Source: Pseudomonas gingeri
Lineage (GTDB): Bacteria > Pseudomonadota > Gammaproteobacteria > Pseudomonadales > Pseudomonadaceae
Assembly: GCF_013385635.1 (NCBI RefSeq)
Contig: NZ_JACAPR010000019.1
Span: forward strand, 1 to 64,000
DNA: 64,000 bases
Reading direction: 5' to 3'
How positions within the stretch are numbered: position 1 is the stretch's first letter; each line of letters opens with the position of its first letter. The notes under the pieces were generated by a model. The model searched no databases and had not been told where the DNA came from. It saw only the letters and a list, made by a program, of their open reading frames with translations. This document shows positions 1-7,784 of the stretch, in pieces. Both the position numbers and the translations under genes were made by a program.

Positions 1-206
1 CTTTCATGGGGCTCGTTCAGTGGGAACAACAACGGGTGACTTTTCTAGAAGGGAACTGTTGACCTCAGACTGGGGGCATCCTTTTCAAACCATCCAAAGC
101 ATGCCCTCAGATGTGCCCCCAATGAAGCAATCCACTGGAAGTGAATGGAGCTCTATGGTTCGTGGAATGGCAAAAATGATCAAATGAACAGCCTGCCAGA
201 AGACGT
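1..206. other. Left-edge non-coding stretch, possible mexE upstream region
   Basis: No gene could be supported here. It lies downstream of mexT, where mexEF-oprN follows in other pseudomonads, so it may hold the mexE promoter. An ATG on the minus strand at position 7 could be a start, but only two codons are visible. An imperfect inverted repeat (TGGGGGCATC near 70-79 against GATGTGCCCCCA near 110-121) is the only structure noticed. Confidence 0.3.
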
Positions 207-1121
207 CTAGAGACTGTCAGGGTCCCCGCAGAACATCTGGATCCGCGAGCGCAGCCAGCGCTCTCCCGGATCGTTGTCCTGGGAGCCGCGCCAGGCCATG
301 TGCAGTTCGAAGCTCTGCACTGGCAGCGGCGGGTCCTCGGCCCGTACCCCGCCAGCGGAGGTCAGGGCATCGGCGGTGTAGTCCGGCACGGTGGCGACGA
401 TATCGGTGCCACTGATCAGGGTGCTCAGGCCGTTGAACTGCGGGACTGCGAGCACCACATGCCGTTTGCGACCGAGCTTTTCCAGTTCGGTATCGATAAA
501 GCCGCTCAGGTCTCCGGCAAAGGATACCAGCGCATGGGGCCGCGCACAGAAGTCGTCCAGCGACAGCGGGCCGGGCATGCTGTCGGCGCGCAGCAGTTTC
601 GGCGAACTGCGCCGCAGCACCTTGCGCTTGGCGTTGGCCGGTAGGTCGGTGGTGTAGCAGACGCCGATGGAAATCTCGCCGGAGCCCAGCTTGGCCGGGA
701 TCAGCAGGTAGTTGACACGGCGGATCACCAGCACGATACCCGGGGCTTCGGCCCGCAGGCGCTTGAGCAACTGCGGCAACAGGGCGAACTCGACGTCGTC
801 GGACAGGCCGATTCGGAACACCGAGGTACTGGTCGCCGGATCGAATTCGGAGGCACGGCTTACCGCGGTGGAAATCGAATCCAGCGCCGGCGAGAGCAGG
901 GCGAAGATCTCCACGGCGCGGGCCGAAGGCTCCATGCTGCGGCCGGTGCGCACGAACAGCGGGTCATCGAACAGGCTGCGCAGGCGCGACAAGGCCGCAC
1001 TGATGGCCGGCTGACCGAGGAACAGCTTTTCCGCCGCTCGGGTTACGCTCCGTTCGTGCATCAGGGTTTCGAAGACAATCAGCAGGTTCAGATCGACGCG
1101 GCGCAGGTCGTTACGGTTCAT
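207..1121 (-). CDS. mexT: LysR-family regulator MexT (activator of MexEF-OprN efflux)
   Basis: This is a 304-residue LysR-type transcription factor with an N-terminal winged helix-turn-helix (about residues 9-67; NLLIVFETLMHERSVTRAAE, GQPAISAALSRLR) and a C-terminal ligand-binding domain. The sequence closely resembles what I remember of P. aeruginosa MexT, the activator of mexEF-oprN and of mexS. Length and start agree with the family. It is divergent from mexS, as in P. aeruginosa, and the efflux operon it would control should lie downstream, outside the window. The frame is intact, with no sign of the inactivating frameshifts known in some strains. Identity rests on recall and synteny. Confidence 0.9.
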   Translation of the reverse strand: MNRNDLRRVDLNLLIVFETLMHERSVTRAAEKLFLGQPAISAALSRLRSLFDDPLFVRTGRSMEPSARAVEIFALLSPALDSISTAVSRASEFDPATSTSVFRIGLSDDVEFALLPQLLKRLRAEAPGIVLVIRRVNYLLIPAKLGSGEISIGVCYTTDLPANAKRKVLRRSSPKLLRADSMPGPLSLDDFCARPHALVSFAGDLSGFIDTELEKLGRKRHVVLAVPQFNGLSTLISGTDIVATVPDYTADALTSAGGVRAEDPPLPVQSFELHMAWRGSQDNDPGERWLRSRIQMFCGDPDSL

Positions 1122-1433
1122 CGGGCTCGCTTCACAGGTCGGTCAATAACGAATGAGGTGAATCTTACGGGCAAAGGCGCCTGATTCGCACTGGAAAAAT
1201 GAACTTTCCTTTTATGAGTCAGGGCCATGGCAGCCGCTGAAACCCGGGGTCCAGTTTTTTTCCTGCGGGAAAAAACCGCCTTTCCTGCCGTCTTCAGCCC
1301 CGCTTGCCGACATTGTGTACAATGCCCCCCCAATCAATGACAGGCATGTCGACTATTAATGGGCACGGATAGTCTTCAGGGGAAAGCCCGGATAGAGTTC
1401 GTGTCATTAGAGGTTCATTTGGCGAGGTTTGCG
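1122..1433. promoter_or_regulatory. mexT-mexS divergent intergenic region
   Basis: This 312-bp non-coding stretch separates the two divergent genes. It contains a hairpin with arms TTTTTTCC and GGAAAAAA near 1254-1275. A GTCGAC core sits at 1348-1353, about 80 bp before mexS, in a context that partly fits the published MexT box (ATCA-N5-GTCGAT-N4-ACYAT). The box match is weak and its assignment is an inference. Confidence 0.35.
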
Positions 1434-2456
1434 ATGTCACGCACGATCCGTTTTCACAAGTTTGGTCCGGCCGAGGTGCTCAAATGCGAAGAGCATACGG
1501 CCACTCTGCCTGCACCGGGTGAAGTGCAGGTGCGTGTCGAAGCGATTGGCATCAGCTGGTATGACGTGCTCTGGCGGCAGAACCTGGCGTCGTCCCATGC
1601 CCGCCTGCCGGCCGGTATCGGTCATGAAATGGCCGGTGTGGTCACGGCCGTCGGTGATGGCGTGGACGATCTGTCGATCGGTGACAAGGTCGCCAGCTTC
1701 CCGGCACAGAGCCCCAACGACTACCCGGTATACGGTGAACTGATCGTCCTGCCGCGTTCGGCCCTGACCCGTTACCCGGATGTGTTGACGCCGGTCCAGG
1801 CCAGTGTCCACTACACGCCGTTGCTGATTGCCTATTTCGCCTATGTTGACCTGGCACGGGTCAAGCCGGGGCAGTTTGCCCTGATCACCGACGCCAGCCA
1901 TTGCGCCGGGCCATCCTTCGTGCAACTGGGCAAGGCCCTGGGCGTGAAGGTGATCGCCGCGACCAAGACCGCCGAAGAACGGGATTTCCTGATTGCCCTG
2001 GGTGCCGAGAAAGTTATCGTCACCGAAGAGCAGGACCTGCTCATGCAGATCAACAAGTACACCGACGGTCGTGGCGTCGACATGGTCTTCGACGGCCTCG
2101 GTGGGCCGCAGATGTCGATGCTCGGCGATGTCCTCGCCCCCCGTGGCAGTCTGGTGCTCTATGGCCTGCAAGGTGGCAACCAGACACCGTTCCCGGCCTG
2201 TGCCGCGTTCCAGAAGAACATTCAGTTCTTCGTGCACTGCATCGGCAACTTCACCGGCAAGCCGGAACTGGGCATCGTCCAGGACGAGGCGGCTGTACAG
2301 CGGGCCTTGCGCGATATCAACCAACTGACGGCGGATCGTGTCCTGCCGCCCCTGGAAATCCGCGCTTTCCCTTTCGACGAGTTTGTCGAGGCGCATCGTT
2401 ACATGGACGCTTGTCCATGCCGTGGACGGGTGGCATTGCAGGTCGATCCGGCCTGA
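1434..2456 (+). CDS. mexS: MexS-like zinc-independent quinone oxidoreductase
   Basis: This 340-residue protein belongs to the medium-chain dehydrogenase/reductase (quinone oxidoreductase) family. A GroES-like N-terminal domain (GIGHEMAGVVTAVGDGV) precedes a Rossmann NAD(P)-binding domain (ALITDASHCAGPSFVQLGKA; DGRGVDMVFDGLGGPQ). In P. aeruginosa, MexS detoxifies an endogenous electrophile, and its loss induces MexT and MexEF-OprN. The ATG at 1434 is preferred over an upstream in-frame ATG at 1359 because GAGG precedes it and the length then matches MexS. It is divergent from mexT and followed by a strong terminator at 2476-2515. I see no structural zinc cysteines. Confidence 0.88.
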   Translation: MSRTIRFHKFGPAEVLKCEEHTATLPAPGEVQVRVEAIGISWYDVLWRQNLASSHARLPAGIGHEMAGVVTAVGDGVDDLSIGDKVASFPAQSPNDYPVYGELIVLPRSALTRYPDVLTPVQASVHYTPLLIAYFAYVDLARVKPGQFALITDASHCAGPSFVQLGKALGVKVIAATKTAEERDFLIALGAEKVIVTEEQDLLMQINKYTDGRGVDMVFDGLGGPQMSMLGDVLAPRGSLVLYGLQGGNQTPFPACAAFQKNIQFFVHCIGNFTGKPELGIVQDEAAVQRALRDINQLTADRVLPPLEIRAFPFDEFVEAHRYMDACPCRGRVALQVDPA

Positions 2457-2475
2457 TGTAACGCTCGCAATCATC

Positions 2476-2515
2476 AAGCCCCGTATCAGTCGACTGATAC
2501 GGGGCTTTTTATTTT
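2476..2515 (+). terminator. Rho-independent terminator after mexS
   Basis: A long perfect stem (AAGCCCCGTATCAGT paired with ACTGATACGGGGCTT, loop about 3 nt) is followed by TTTTTATTTT. It sits 20 nt after the mexS stop codon. Confidence 0.92.
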
Positions 2516-3057
2516 GTCCAACAAATTATTGAACTTTTTGTACGAAAGTTGCCCGCTGAAATTGCTTCTTGCGGCAACTGAACCGGTTTTTTTCAAAATT
2601 CTGTATCTGTTAATCGCCCTGTAAGCACTGATAATTAACCGGTAACTTTCAGCTCAAGGAATGAGTCATGAACGAGTTTCAGTTGTTGTACCGGTGCGAT
2701 GCAATTGCACAAGCTTCAGTCAGGGCGTTCGCGGGGAGTTGGCGCAAACAAGGGGGCTCGAGACGCTGAGCTCTTTCTCATTAGAATTTGTTTGTGTGAT
2801 CAATAGTTGTAGGTAAGTGTAAGAATATTCCTAGGAAGTTCTTATCGCCGCAAGGATCTCCCACCGTTGACCGGCAATTCAGTGACTTTGGTCACACTCG
2901 CATATCCTTGCTGTGGATGTTACAGGTCTGGAGTAATACTCTTGTTGTGATTCAGCTTGTCTAATAAAGGACGGCGAATACGCTCCTGAACATAACACGC
3001 GTTGATAATGACGAGCGCCGGTTGCCCGACACTGAACCCAACCCAGGTGTAAAGGCT
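2516..3057. promoter_or_regulatory. Long AT-richer regulatory-looking gap
   Basis: About 540 bp lack a long gene. Visible structure includes a TTCCTAGGAA palindrome at 2828-2837 flanked by AAGAA and TTCTT, and an inverted repeat GTGAC-TTTG-GTCAC at 2882-2895. There is also a short ORF with a good ribosome site at 2668 (listed separately). The repeats could be operators for the downstream PP-loop/MocR pair, for example autoregulation by the MocR protein. That role is inferred only. Confidence 0.4.
2668..2769 (+). CDS. Possible 33-residue small protein
   Basis: A short frame starts at ATG 2668, seven bases after a CAAGGA ribosome site, and ends at TGA 2767-2769. The peptide begins MNEFQLLYRCDAIAQASV and has a basic tail (SWRKQGGSRR). 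No family is recognised and no signal peptide is evident. An overlapping frame from ATG 2661 to 2816 gives a 51-residue peptide with four cysteines, but its start directly abuts the Shine-Dalgarno. Either, both or neither may be translated. It lies upstream of, and in the same direction as, the PP-loop gene. Confidence 0.3.
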   Translation: MNEFQLLYRCDAIAQASVRAFAGSWRKQGGSRR

Positions 3058-4548
3058 ATGAGCTCTATTCACGAGCAGGCAATGAACTATGTCTATCAAC
3101 AGGTTCTACAGCGGTTGATGAGTTACTTCAGCCGTGCCGAACGTATCGCATTGCAATTGTTGATCCAGCGCTTGATCGTGGCCGCGGGCGGCATCGAGCG
3201 TATCGGTGAGTTCAAGGTCATGGTGCCCCATGGTGGCGGCAAGGACAGCAGTTATACGCTGGCTTTCCTGCGTGCCGCCCAGTTGAGCATCGCCGGGCGT
3301 TCCCCGGCCACGTTCAACCTGCGTATCGCCACCCTGCGTCATGCCGGCGTGACCACCACGGTCATGCACAATATCCACCGTGGCTACTGTGCGCTGTTCG
3401 TCTATGACGACCCGCGCGTGGAGCTGCTGATGGTGGACAATAAACATGTCCGCCCATTTCACCACCGCACGCCGATGTCCGATCTCAATCGCGACCTCAA
3501 TCGACGCAACCTGCTGATGAACGGCCACCTGACGGCGGGTGACGGCCGGGCGACGTTCTGCAACAGTTGCTACCTGTCGATGGCGGATTTTCATGAGCGC
3601 GCGAGCGCCTGGGACAAGGGCATCAGTGCCCTGGTCATCGGCGATCCGCCGCGGGAGCAGAAGCAGTACCTGACCTGGCTGCTGCGTTCGACCGAGCGGC
3701 CTGACCGGAACCGCCAGGGTGGGCGCCCGCTGGAGTTCGACGAGGCCGTGCGGACCTGCAATGAGCTGAGCCTGGAATACTATCGGGAGCTGTACGGCGA
3801 CACCCCGGCACAACCCCAGGGCCCGGCCATCGGCCACGCCAGCACGCCCATGCTGGTGAGTGTCTATGACTTGGTGGGCAGCAGCATCGAGCAGCGCTGG
3901 CCGTTGCTGACCGAATTCCTCGGGTTTCGCTTCGATGACCTGGCTTTCCACTTCAGTGAGTCGGATTGCGCCAACCCCTTGCTGATGGCGCATATGCGCG
4001 GCTTGCAGGCGCAATACGTCAGGGGCTTGAGCTACCAGACGGGCATCACCGAGTACCTGCAACTGGCCGCGGTGATGATGCGCAAGAAACTCATGTCGGC
4101 GCGCCTGATCGAGCAGGCCCTGGCCGCCTACGACACCCCGGAAAAACTTCTCGAGCGTCGCTCCCTGGCCGGGGTGTATGCCCAGGAGGCCTATGGCCTG
4201 CGGGAAGAGCAACTGATCTGCCTGCTGTTCGCGCCGTTCGTCAACCAGGGGCGTGGCCTGGAGCTTTTCCTGCGGCACTGCCATCCGGGCATGCTGGTGG
4301 CGCTGCCGGAGCTGCATCGGGCCTTGTCGGCGCAGCCGAGCAGCGAGCAGGTCGAGCAGTGGCTGAAGGATGTCAGCGGCCTGACGCTTGAGCTGTTGCA
4401 GGACCTCTACCAGAAAACCCGGGTCGACTTCAGCACCGCCGGCTCGCTGATTGCCCGGGTGCGGGCTGGCGATCCGGATAAACATCGTATTGACATCATC
4501 AATCCCGACAACGGTGAAGTCTGCAAAGAAGTCCTGTCGGGGCGCTAA
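3058..4548 (+). CDS. PP-loop (adenine-nucleotide alpha-hydrolase-like) protein of unknown role
   Basis: This protein of about 496 residues has an N-terminal ATP-pyrophosphatase-like P-loop, HGGGKDSSYTLAFL, near residue 57. This is the SGGxDS-type motif of the family that adenylates substrates before amidation or thiolation. A CxxC pair (FCNSCY, near residue 167) recalls zinc- or sulfur-handling cysteines in some PP-loop enzymes. The C-terminal half is helical-looking and unassigned. No signal peptide or membrane segment is seen. The start is uncertain: TTG 3022, ATG 3058 (AGGTG 9 nt upstream) or ATG 3082 (GAGCAGG upstream). It is followed 11 nt later by a MocR-type regulator, suggesting an operon. 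The substrate is unknown. Confidence 0.6.
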   Translation: MSSIHEQAMNYVYQQVLQRLMSYFSRAERIALQLLIQRLIVAAGGIERIGEFKVMVPHGGGKDSSYTLAFLRAAQLSIAGRSPATFNLRIATLRHAGVTTTVMHNIHRGYCALFVYDDPRVELLMVDNKHVRPFHHRTPMSDLNRDLNRRNLLMNGHLTAGDGRATFCNSCYLSMADFHERASAWDKGISALVIGDPPREQKQYLTWLLRSTERPDRNRQGGRPLEFDEAVRTCNELSLEYYRELYGDTPAQPQGPAIGHASTPMLVSVYDLVGSSIEQRWPLLTEFLGFRFDDLAFHFSESDCANPLLMAHMRGLQAQYVRGLSYQTGITEYLQLAAVMMRKKLMSARLIEQALAAYDTPEKLLERRSLAGVYAQEAYGLREEQLICLLFAPFVNQGRGLELFLRHCHPGMLVALPELHRALSAQPSSEQVEQWLKDVSGLTLELLQDLYQKTRVDFSTAGSLIARVRAGDPDKHRIDIINPDNGEVCKEVLSGR

Positions 4549-4559
4549 AAGGATTGGTA

Positions 4560-6026
4560 TTGATAGCTTCAGAAACTTCCGAACCCGGTTCGACCCCAAC
4601 CGAGCCCGGCGCGGTTCCAAGAACGCCCAGAGGACGCAAGCATTCCGACTTTGCCTACCAGTCGGTCTACCGTTACCTGGTCAGCCTGATCAACGAGGTG
4701 GAAACCGATGCACGGGTCAAGCTGCCCTCGCTGCGGCATCTGGCCGAACGGCTGAACGTGTCGATCTCGACCATCCAGTATGCCTACTCCTTACTGGAGA
4801 AGGAGGGACGGGTCTATTCCCAGGCCAAGTCGGGCTATTACGCGTTGCCGGTCTCCTGCAACGCGTTCGTCAGCGGCAGCGCCGACCTGCTGGAGCAGAT
4901 GTATGTGCATTCGCGCCGTCCGGGAACCCTGGTGCTGAGCAGTGATGAACCGGCGTTGCTGTTGTCGCTGGACAATCCGCTGCTGCTGCTTGAGCGCGAA
5001 CTGGTGCGCCAGTATCCGCGCCAGCAGCAGCCGCAGTTCCAGCCATTTGGCGAACTGGAGCTGCGCACGGCCCTGGCGGTGCGCTACACCACCTCGGCGC
5101 AGCGCTATTGGCATGCCGACGACGTCTATATCGGTGCCGATCTGCGCAGTGTCCTGGAAACGCTGATGGCGGCGCTGTCCCTGAAACAGGCGACGGTACT
5201 GGTCGAGTCGCCTTGTGACTGGGTGATCCTGCGGCTGTTGCAGGCCGGCGGGGTGAACGTGGTCGAACTGCCCCTGGACAGGCACGGCGCGTTTGACCTG
5301 GCAGGGTTCGAGCACCTGCTCCAGACCCAGCCGGTCAAGCTGTTGCTGATGTCCTCCAGGATCAATATGCCCTACGGCAGCCTGATGCCGCTGGAGCAGC
5401 GACAGCAGATCGCTCGGTTGCTGGAGCATTTCGGCGTCTGGTTGCTGGAGAACGACAGTCATGGCGAACTGGCCTTTAAAACCGGCGGCGTGTGTATGCG
5501 CGACCTGGTCGACCCTGATCGCCTGCTGGTCTTCGCCAGTTTCGAGCGTTTCATGGGCTGCGAAGCGCCATTCGGCTACCTGTTGTCACGGCATCTCGGA
5601 GTGGAGTTGCAGCGGCATTTCCTGCTGCGCTCGTTCCGCATGTCGCCCACGCGGCAGAAGGCGATTGCCCGCCTGTACAGCAGCGGACGCATCGACCAGC
5701 ACCTCGGTACGCTGCGCCGGTTGCTCAACGAACGCATGCTGCAGGTCAGCCAGTTGCTGCGCGAGCGCCTGGCCGACAGCCTTGACTTCGTCACGCCCCA
5801 GGGCGGCGCCACCGTCTGGGCCCGGGCCGCACGCCCGACAGACATGCGCAAGGTGTTCGAGCGCCTGCTGGAGCAGAAGATCGTCATGGCCCCGGGCGAG
5901 TTGTTCAGCCTGCACGGGTTGCACCGCGATTGCCTGCGCCTGAGCACCACCTCCAACGGCCACCGCCATCTGGAGCAGGCCCTGGGCACGCTGGCCGACG
6001 CCTTGCGCCTGGAGTCGACCCCCTGA
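4560..6026 (+). CDS. MocR-type GntR/aminotransferase-fold regulator with degenerate PLP site
   Basis: This protein of about 488 residues joins an N-terminal GntR winged helix (LPSLRHLAERLNVSISTIQ, AYSLLEKEGRVY; residues about 25-90) to a C-terminal class I aminotransferase fold. MocR proteins normally bind pyridoxal phosphate through a lysine in a motif like TFSKTL. The equivalent segment here reads ASFERFMGCEAPFGY near residue 325, with arginine in the lysine position, and the usual DDYDxEF reads NDSHGEL. The effector domain may therefore sense something else. TTG 4560 is the likely start, 6 nt after AAAAGGA; TTG 4554 is too close to it. It is probably co-transcribed with the PP-loop gene 11 nt upstream. 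Confidence 0.72.
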   Translation: MIASETSEPGSTPTEPGAVPRTPRGRKHSDFAYQSVYRYLVSLINEVETDARVKLPSLRHLAERLNVSISTIQYAYSLLEKEGRVYSQAKSGYYALPVSCNAFVSGSADLLEQMYVHSRRPGTLVLSSDEPALLLSLDNPLLLLERELVRQYPRQQQPQFQPFGELELRTALAVRYTTSAQRYWHADDVYIGADLRSVLETLMAALSLKQATVLVESPCDWVILRLLQAGGVNVVELPLDRHGAFDLAGFEHLLQTQPVKLLLMSSRINMPYGSLMPLEQRQQIARLLEHFGVWLLENDSHGELAFKTGGVCMRDLVDPDRLLVFASFERFMGCEAPFGYLLSRHLGVELQRHFLLRSFRMSPTRQKAIARLYSSGRIDQHLGTLRRLLNERMLQVSQLLRERLADSLDFVTPQGGATVWARAARPTDMRKVFERLLEQKIVMAPGELFSLHGLHRDCLRLSTTSNGHRHLEQALGTLADALRLESTP

Positions 6027-6087
6027 ACGCATTGCCCGACCCGCCTTTTGTCCAATTGTGTTTGCCAGGCGCGGGGATGGCTGTTAT

Positions 6088-6103
6088 CTGTATGTATAAC
6101 CAG
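6088..6103 (+). promoter_or_regulatory. Candidate LexA box upstream of FAN1/helicase
   Basis: CTGTATGTATAACCAG matches 13 of 16 positions of the gammaproteobacterial LexA consensus (CTGT-N8-ACAG core). The CCAG end also occurs in the E. coli dinB box. It lies 28 nt before the GTG start of the nuclease gene, a typical place for repression. DNA-repair content downstream supports an SOS role, which is inferred. Confidence 0.6.
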
Positions 6104-6131
6104 CATTCGATAACCGTGGTCCTGCCTGCCC

Positions 6132-7784
6132 GTGACGATCCAGCCCCTCGACGACCCGTTTTACTATTTGAACAATTTCCAGCGCGTGCTCGACTGGCTG
6201 GTACAGCGTTATGCCGATCTGCTGGACGAGCAGGAAAGGGCGTTCATCGACGATTTTTCCGGATTGCCCAAGGTTTCACGGGCTCTGCTGGTGCGCATGG
6301 TGATGCGCAAGGGCGAGCACTTTCGTGCCAGCAAGTTGAACTATGGGGAAATCGGCAGCAGCGAAGCGGCGGCGTTACCGCTGCTGGCCCTGGGCTGGGT
6401 CCGGGACGATAGCCCGTTGGAGTTGGGTGCGCTGTTCGCGGTTCTGCAAAAGGCCGAGATCGTGCAAGCCTTCGCGGATTTTATCGCGCAGCCCAAGGCC
6501 AGGAAAAGCGAGCTGCAGGTGGCCCTGGTCGACCAGTTCGGCGACGAGGCGCGTTCGTTCGCCCGGTGGTGCCCGCAGTTGCCTGACCGACTCTACAGCC
6601 TGCAGGTCATGGCGCTGTGCGACCGCCTGCGGCTGATGTTCTTCGGCAATCTCTACCAGGACTGGTCGGAGTTCGTGCTGGCTGACCTGGGCATCTTCAG
6701 TTACGAAAAGGTCGAGTTCTGCGCCGAGTCCCGCGGTTTGCGCAGTCGGGCCGACGTGGACGGCTACCTGCACCTGCACACGGCCCGTGAAGCCCTGGAG
6801 GCGGGGGTGGACAGCGCCCGGGTGCTGGAGCATATCCACCAGTTGCAGACCGACAACCCCTGGCTGGAGCGGCGGCGGGGCAAGCTGCTGTTTCAACTGG
6901 GCCAATACAGCGAGCGCCTGGAGGACCTGCCCGGCGCCCTGGCGATTTATGCCGGTTGCCAGTATCCCGGCGCGCGCCTGCGCAGCATCCGCGTGCTGGA
7001 GCGCCTGGGTGAGCATGAGCGGGCCATGGTGTTGGCTGGCGCGGCCGAGGCGGCGCCGGAGAGTGCCGAGGAGCAACAGCATCTGCAGCGGATCCTGCCA
7101 AGGCTGCGCCGCCGTCTCGGGTTGCCGGCGTTGCAGCGCAAGGCACCGACGCCGGTGACGCGGCTGGACTTCAACCTGAGCCATGAGCCGGAGGAGTCGG
7201 TCGAACAACGGGTTGCCCGGCATCTGCATGAGGATCATGCGCCGGTACACTTCGTGGAAAATACCCTGATCAACTCGTTGTTCGGCCTGCTGTGCTGGCC
7301 GGCGATTTTCGCACCGCTGCCGGGCGCGTTCTTCCATCCGTTCCAGAGCGGGCCGGCAGACCTGCACAGCGAGGACTTTCATCAGCGCCGGGCCGAGCTG
7401 TTTGCCGGCTGCCTGGAGCAACTGGCGGACCAGCGCTACAAACAGACCATCCGCAGCACCTTTGTCGCCAAATGGGGGCTGCAATCGCCCTTTGTGTTCT
7501 GGAACGTATTGACCGAGGAACTGCTGGAGCAGGCTCTGGAATGCCTGCCGGCGATTCATCTACAACACTGGTTCGAACGCCTGCTGCTGGATATCAAGGC
7601 CAACCGGGCCGGTATGCCCGACCTGATCCAGTTCTGGCCGGCGCAGCGGACCTATCGGATGATCGAAGTGAAGGGGCCGGGCGATCGCCTGCAGGACAAC
7701 CAGCTGCGCTGGCTGGAGTTCTGTCACCAGCACCAGATGCCGATCGCCGTCTGCCATGTGCAATGGTCGGAGCCGGTCACTTGA
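6132..7784 (+). CDS. FAN1-type VRR-NUC structure-specific nuclease
   Basis: This 550-residue protein resembles bacterial homologues of Fanconi-associated nuclease 1, which cut 5' flaps and help repair interstrand crosslinks. The C-terminal VRR-NUC domain shows the PD-(D/E)xK pattern: GMPDLIQFW near residue 494 and MIEVKGPGD near 511, followed by QDNQLRWL. The N-terminal part (FYYLNNFQRVLDWL onward) corresponds to the DNA-binding region, and a helical repeat-like middle section follows. The GTG at 6132 is the start; no good Shine-Dalgarno is visible, but the N-terminus fits the family. The end overlaps the helicase gene by 4 nt, indicating one operon. Confidence 0.85.
   Translation: MTIQPLDDPFYYLNNFQRVLDWLVQRYADLLDEQERAFIDDFSGLPKVSRALLVRMVMRKGEHFRASKLNYGEIGSSEAAALPLLALGWVRDDSPLELGALFAVLQKAEIVQAFADFIAQPKARKSELQVALVDQFGDEARSFARWCPQLPDRLYSLQVMALCDRLRLMFFGNLYQDWSEFVLADLGIFSYEKVEFCAESRGLRSRADVDGYLHLHTAREALEAGVDSARVLEHIHQLQTDNPWLERRRGKLLFQLGQYSERLEDLPGALAIYAGCQYPGARLRSIRVLERLGEHERAMVLAGAAEAAPESAEEQQHLQRILPRLRRRLGLPALQRKAPTPVTRLDFNLSHEPEESVEQRVARHLHEDHAPVHFVENTLINSLFGLLCWPAIFAPLPGAFFHPFQSGPADLHSEDFHQRRAELFAGCLEQLADQRYKQTIRSTFVAKWGLQSPFVFWNVLTEELLEQALECLPAIHLQHWFERLLLDIKANRAGMPDLIQFWPAQRTYRMIEVKGPGDRLQDNQLRWLEFCHQHQMPIAVCHVQWSEPVT

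Noticed and set aside
1..7. Start of mexE on the minus strand
   Set aside because: An ATG is present at position 7, but only two codons are inside the window and no strong ribosome site precedes it.
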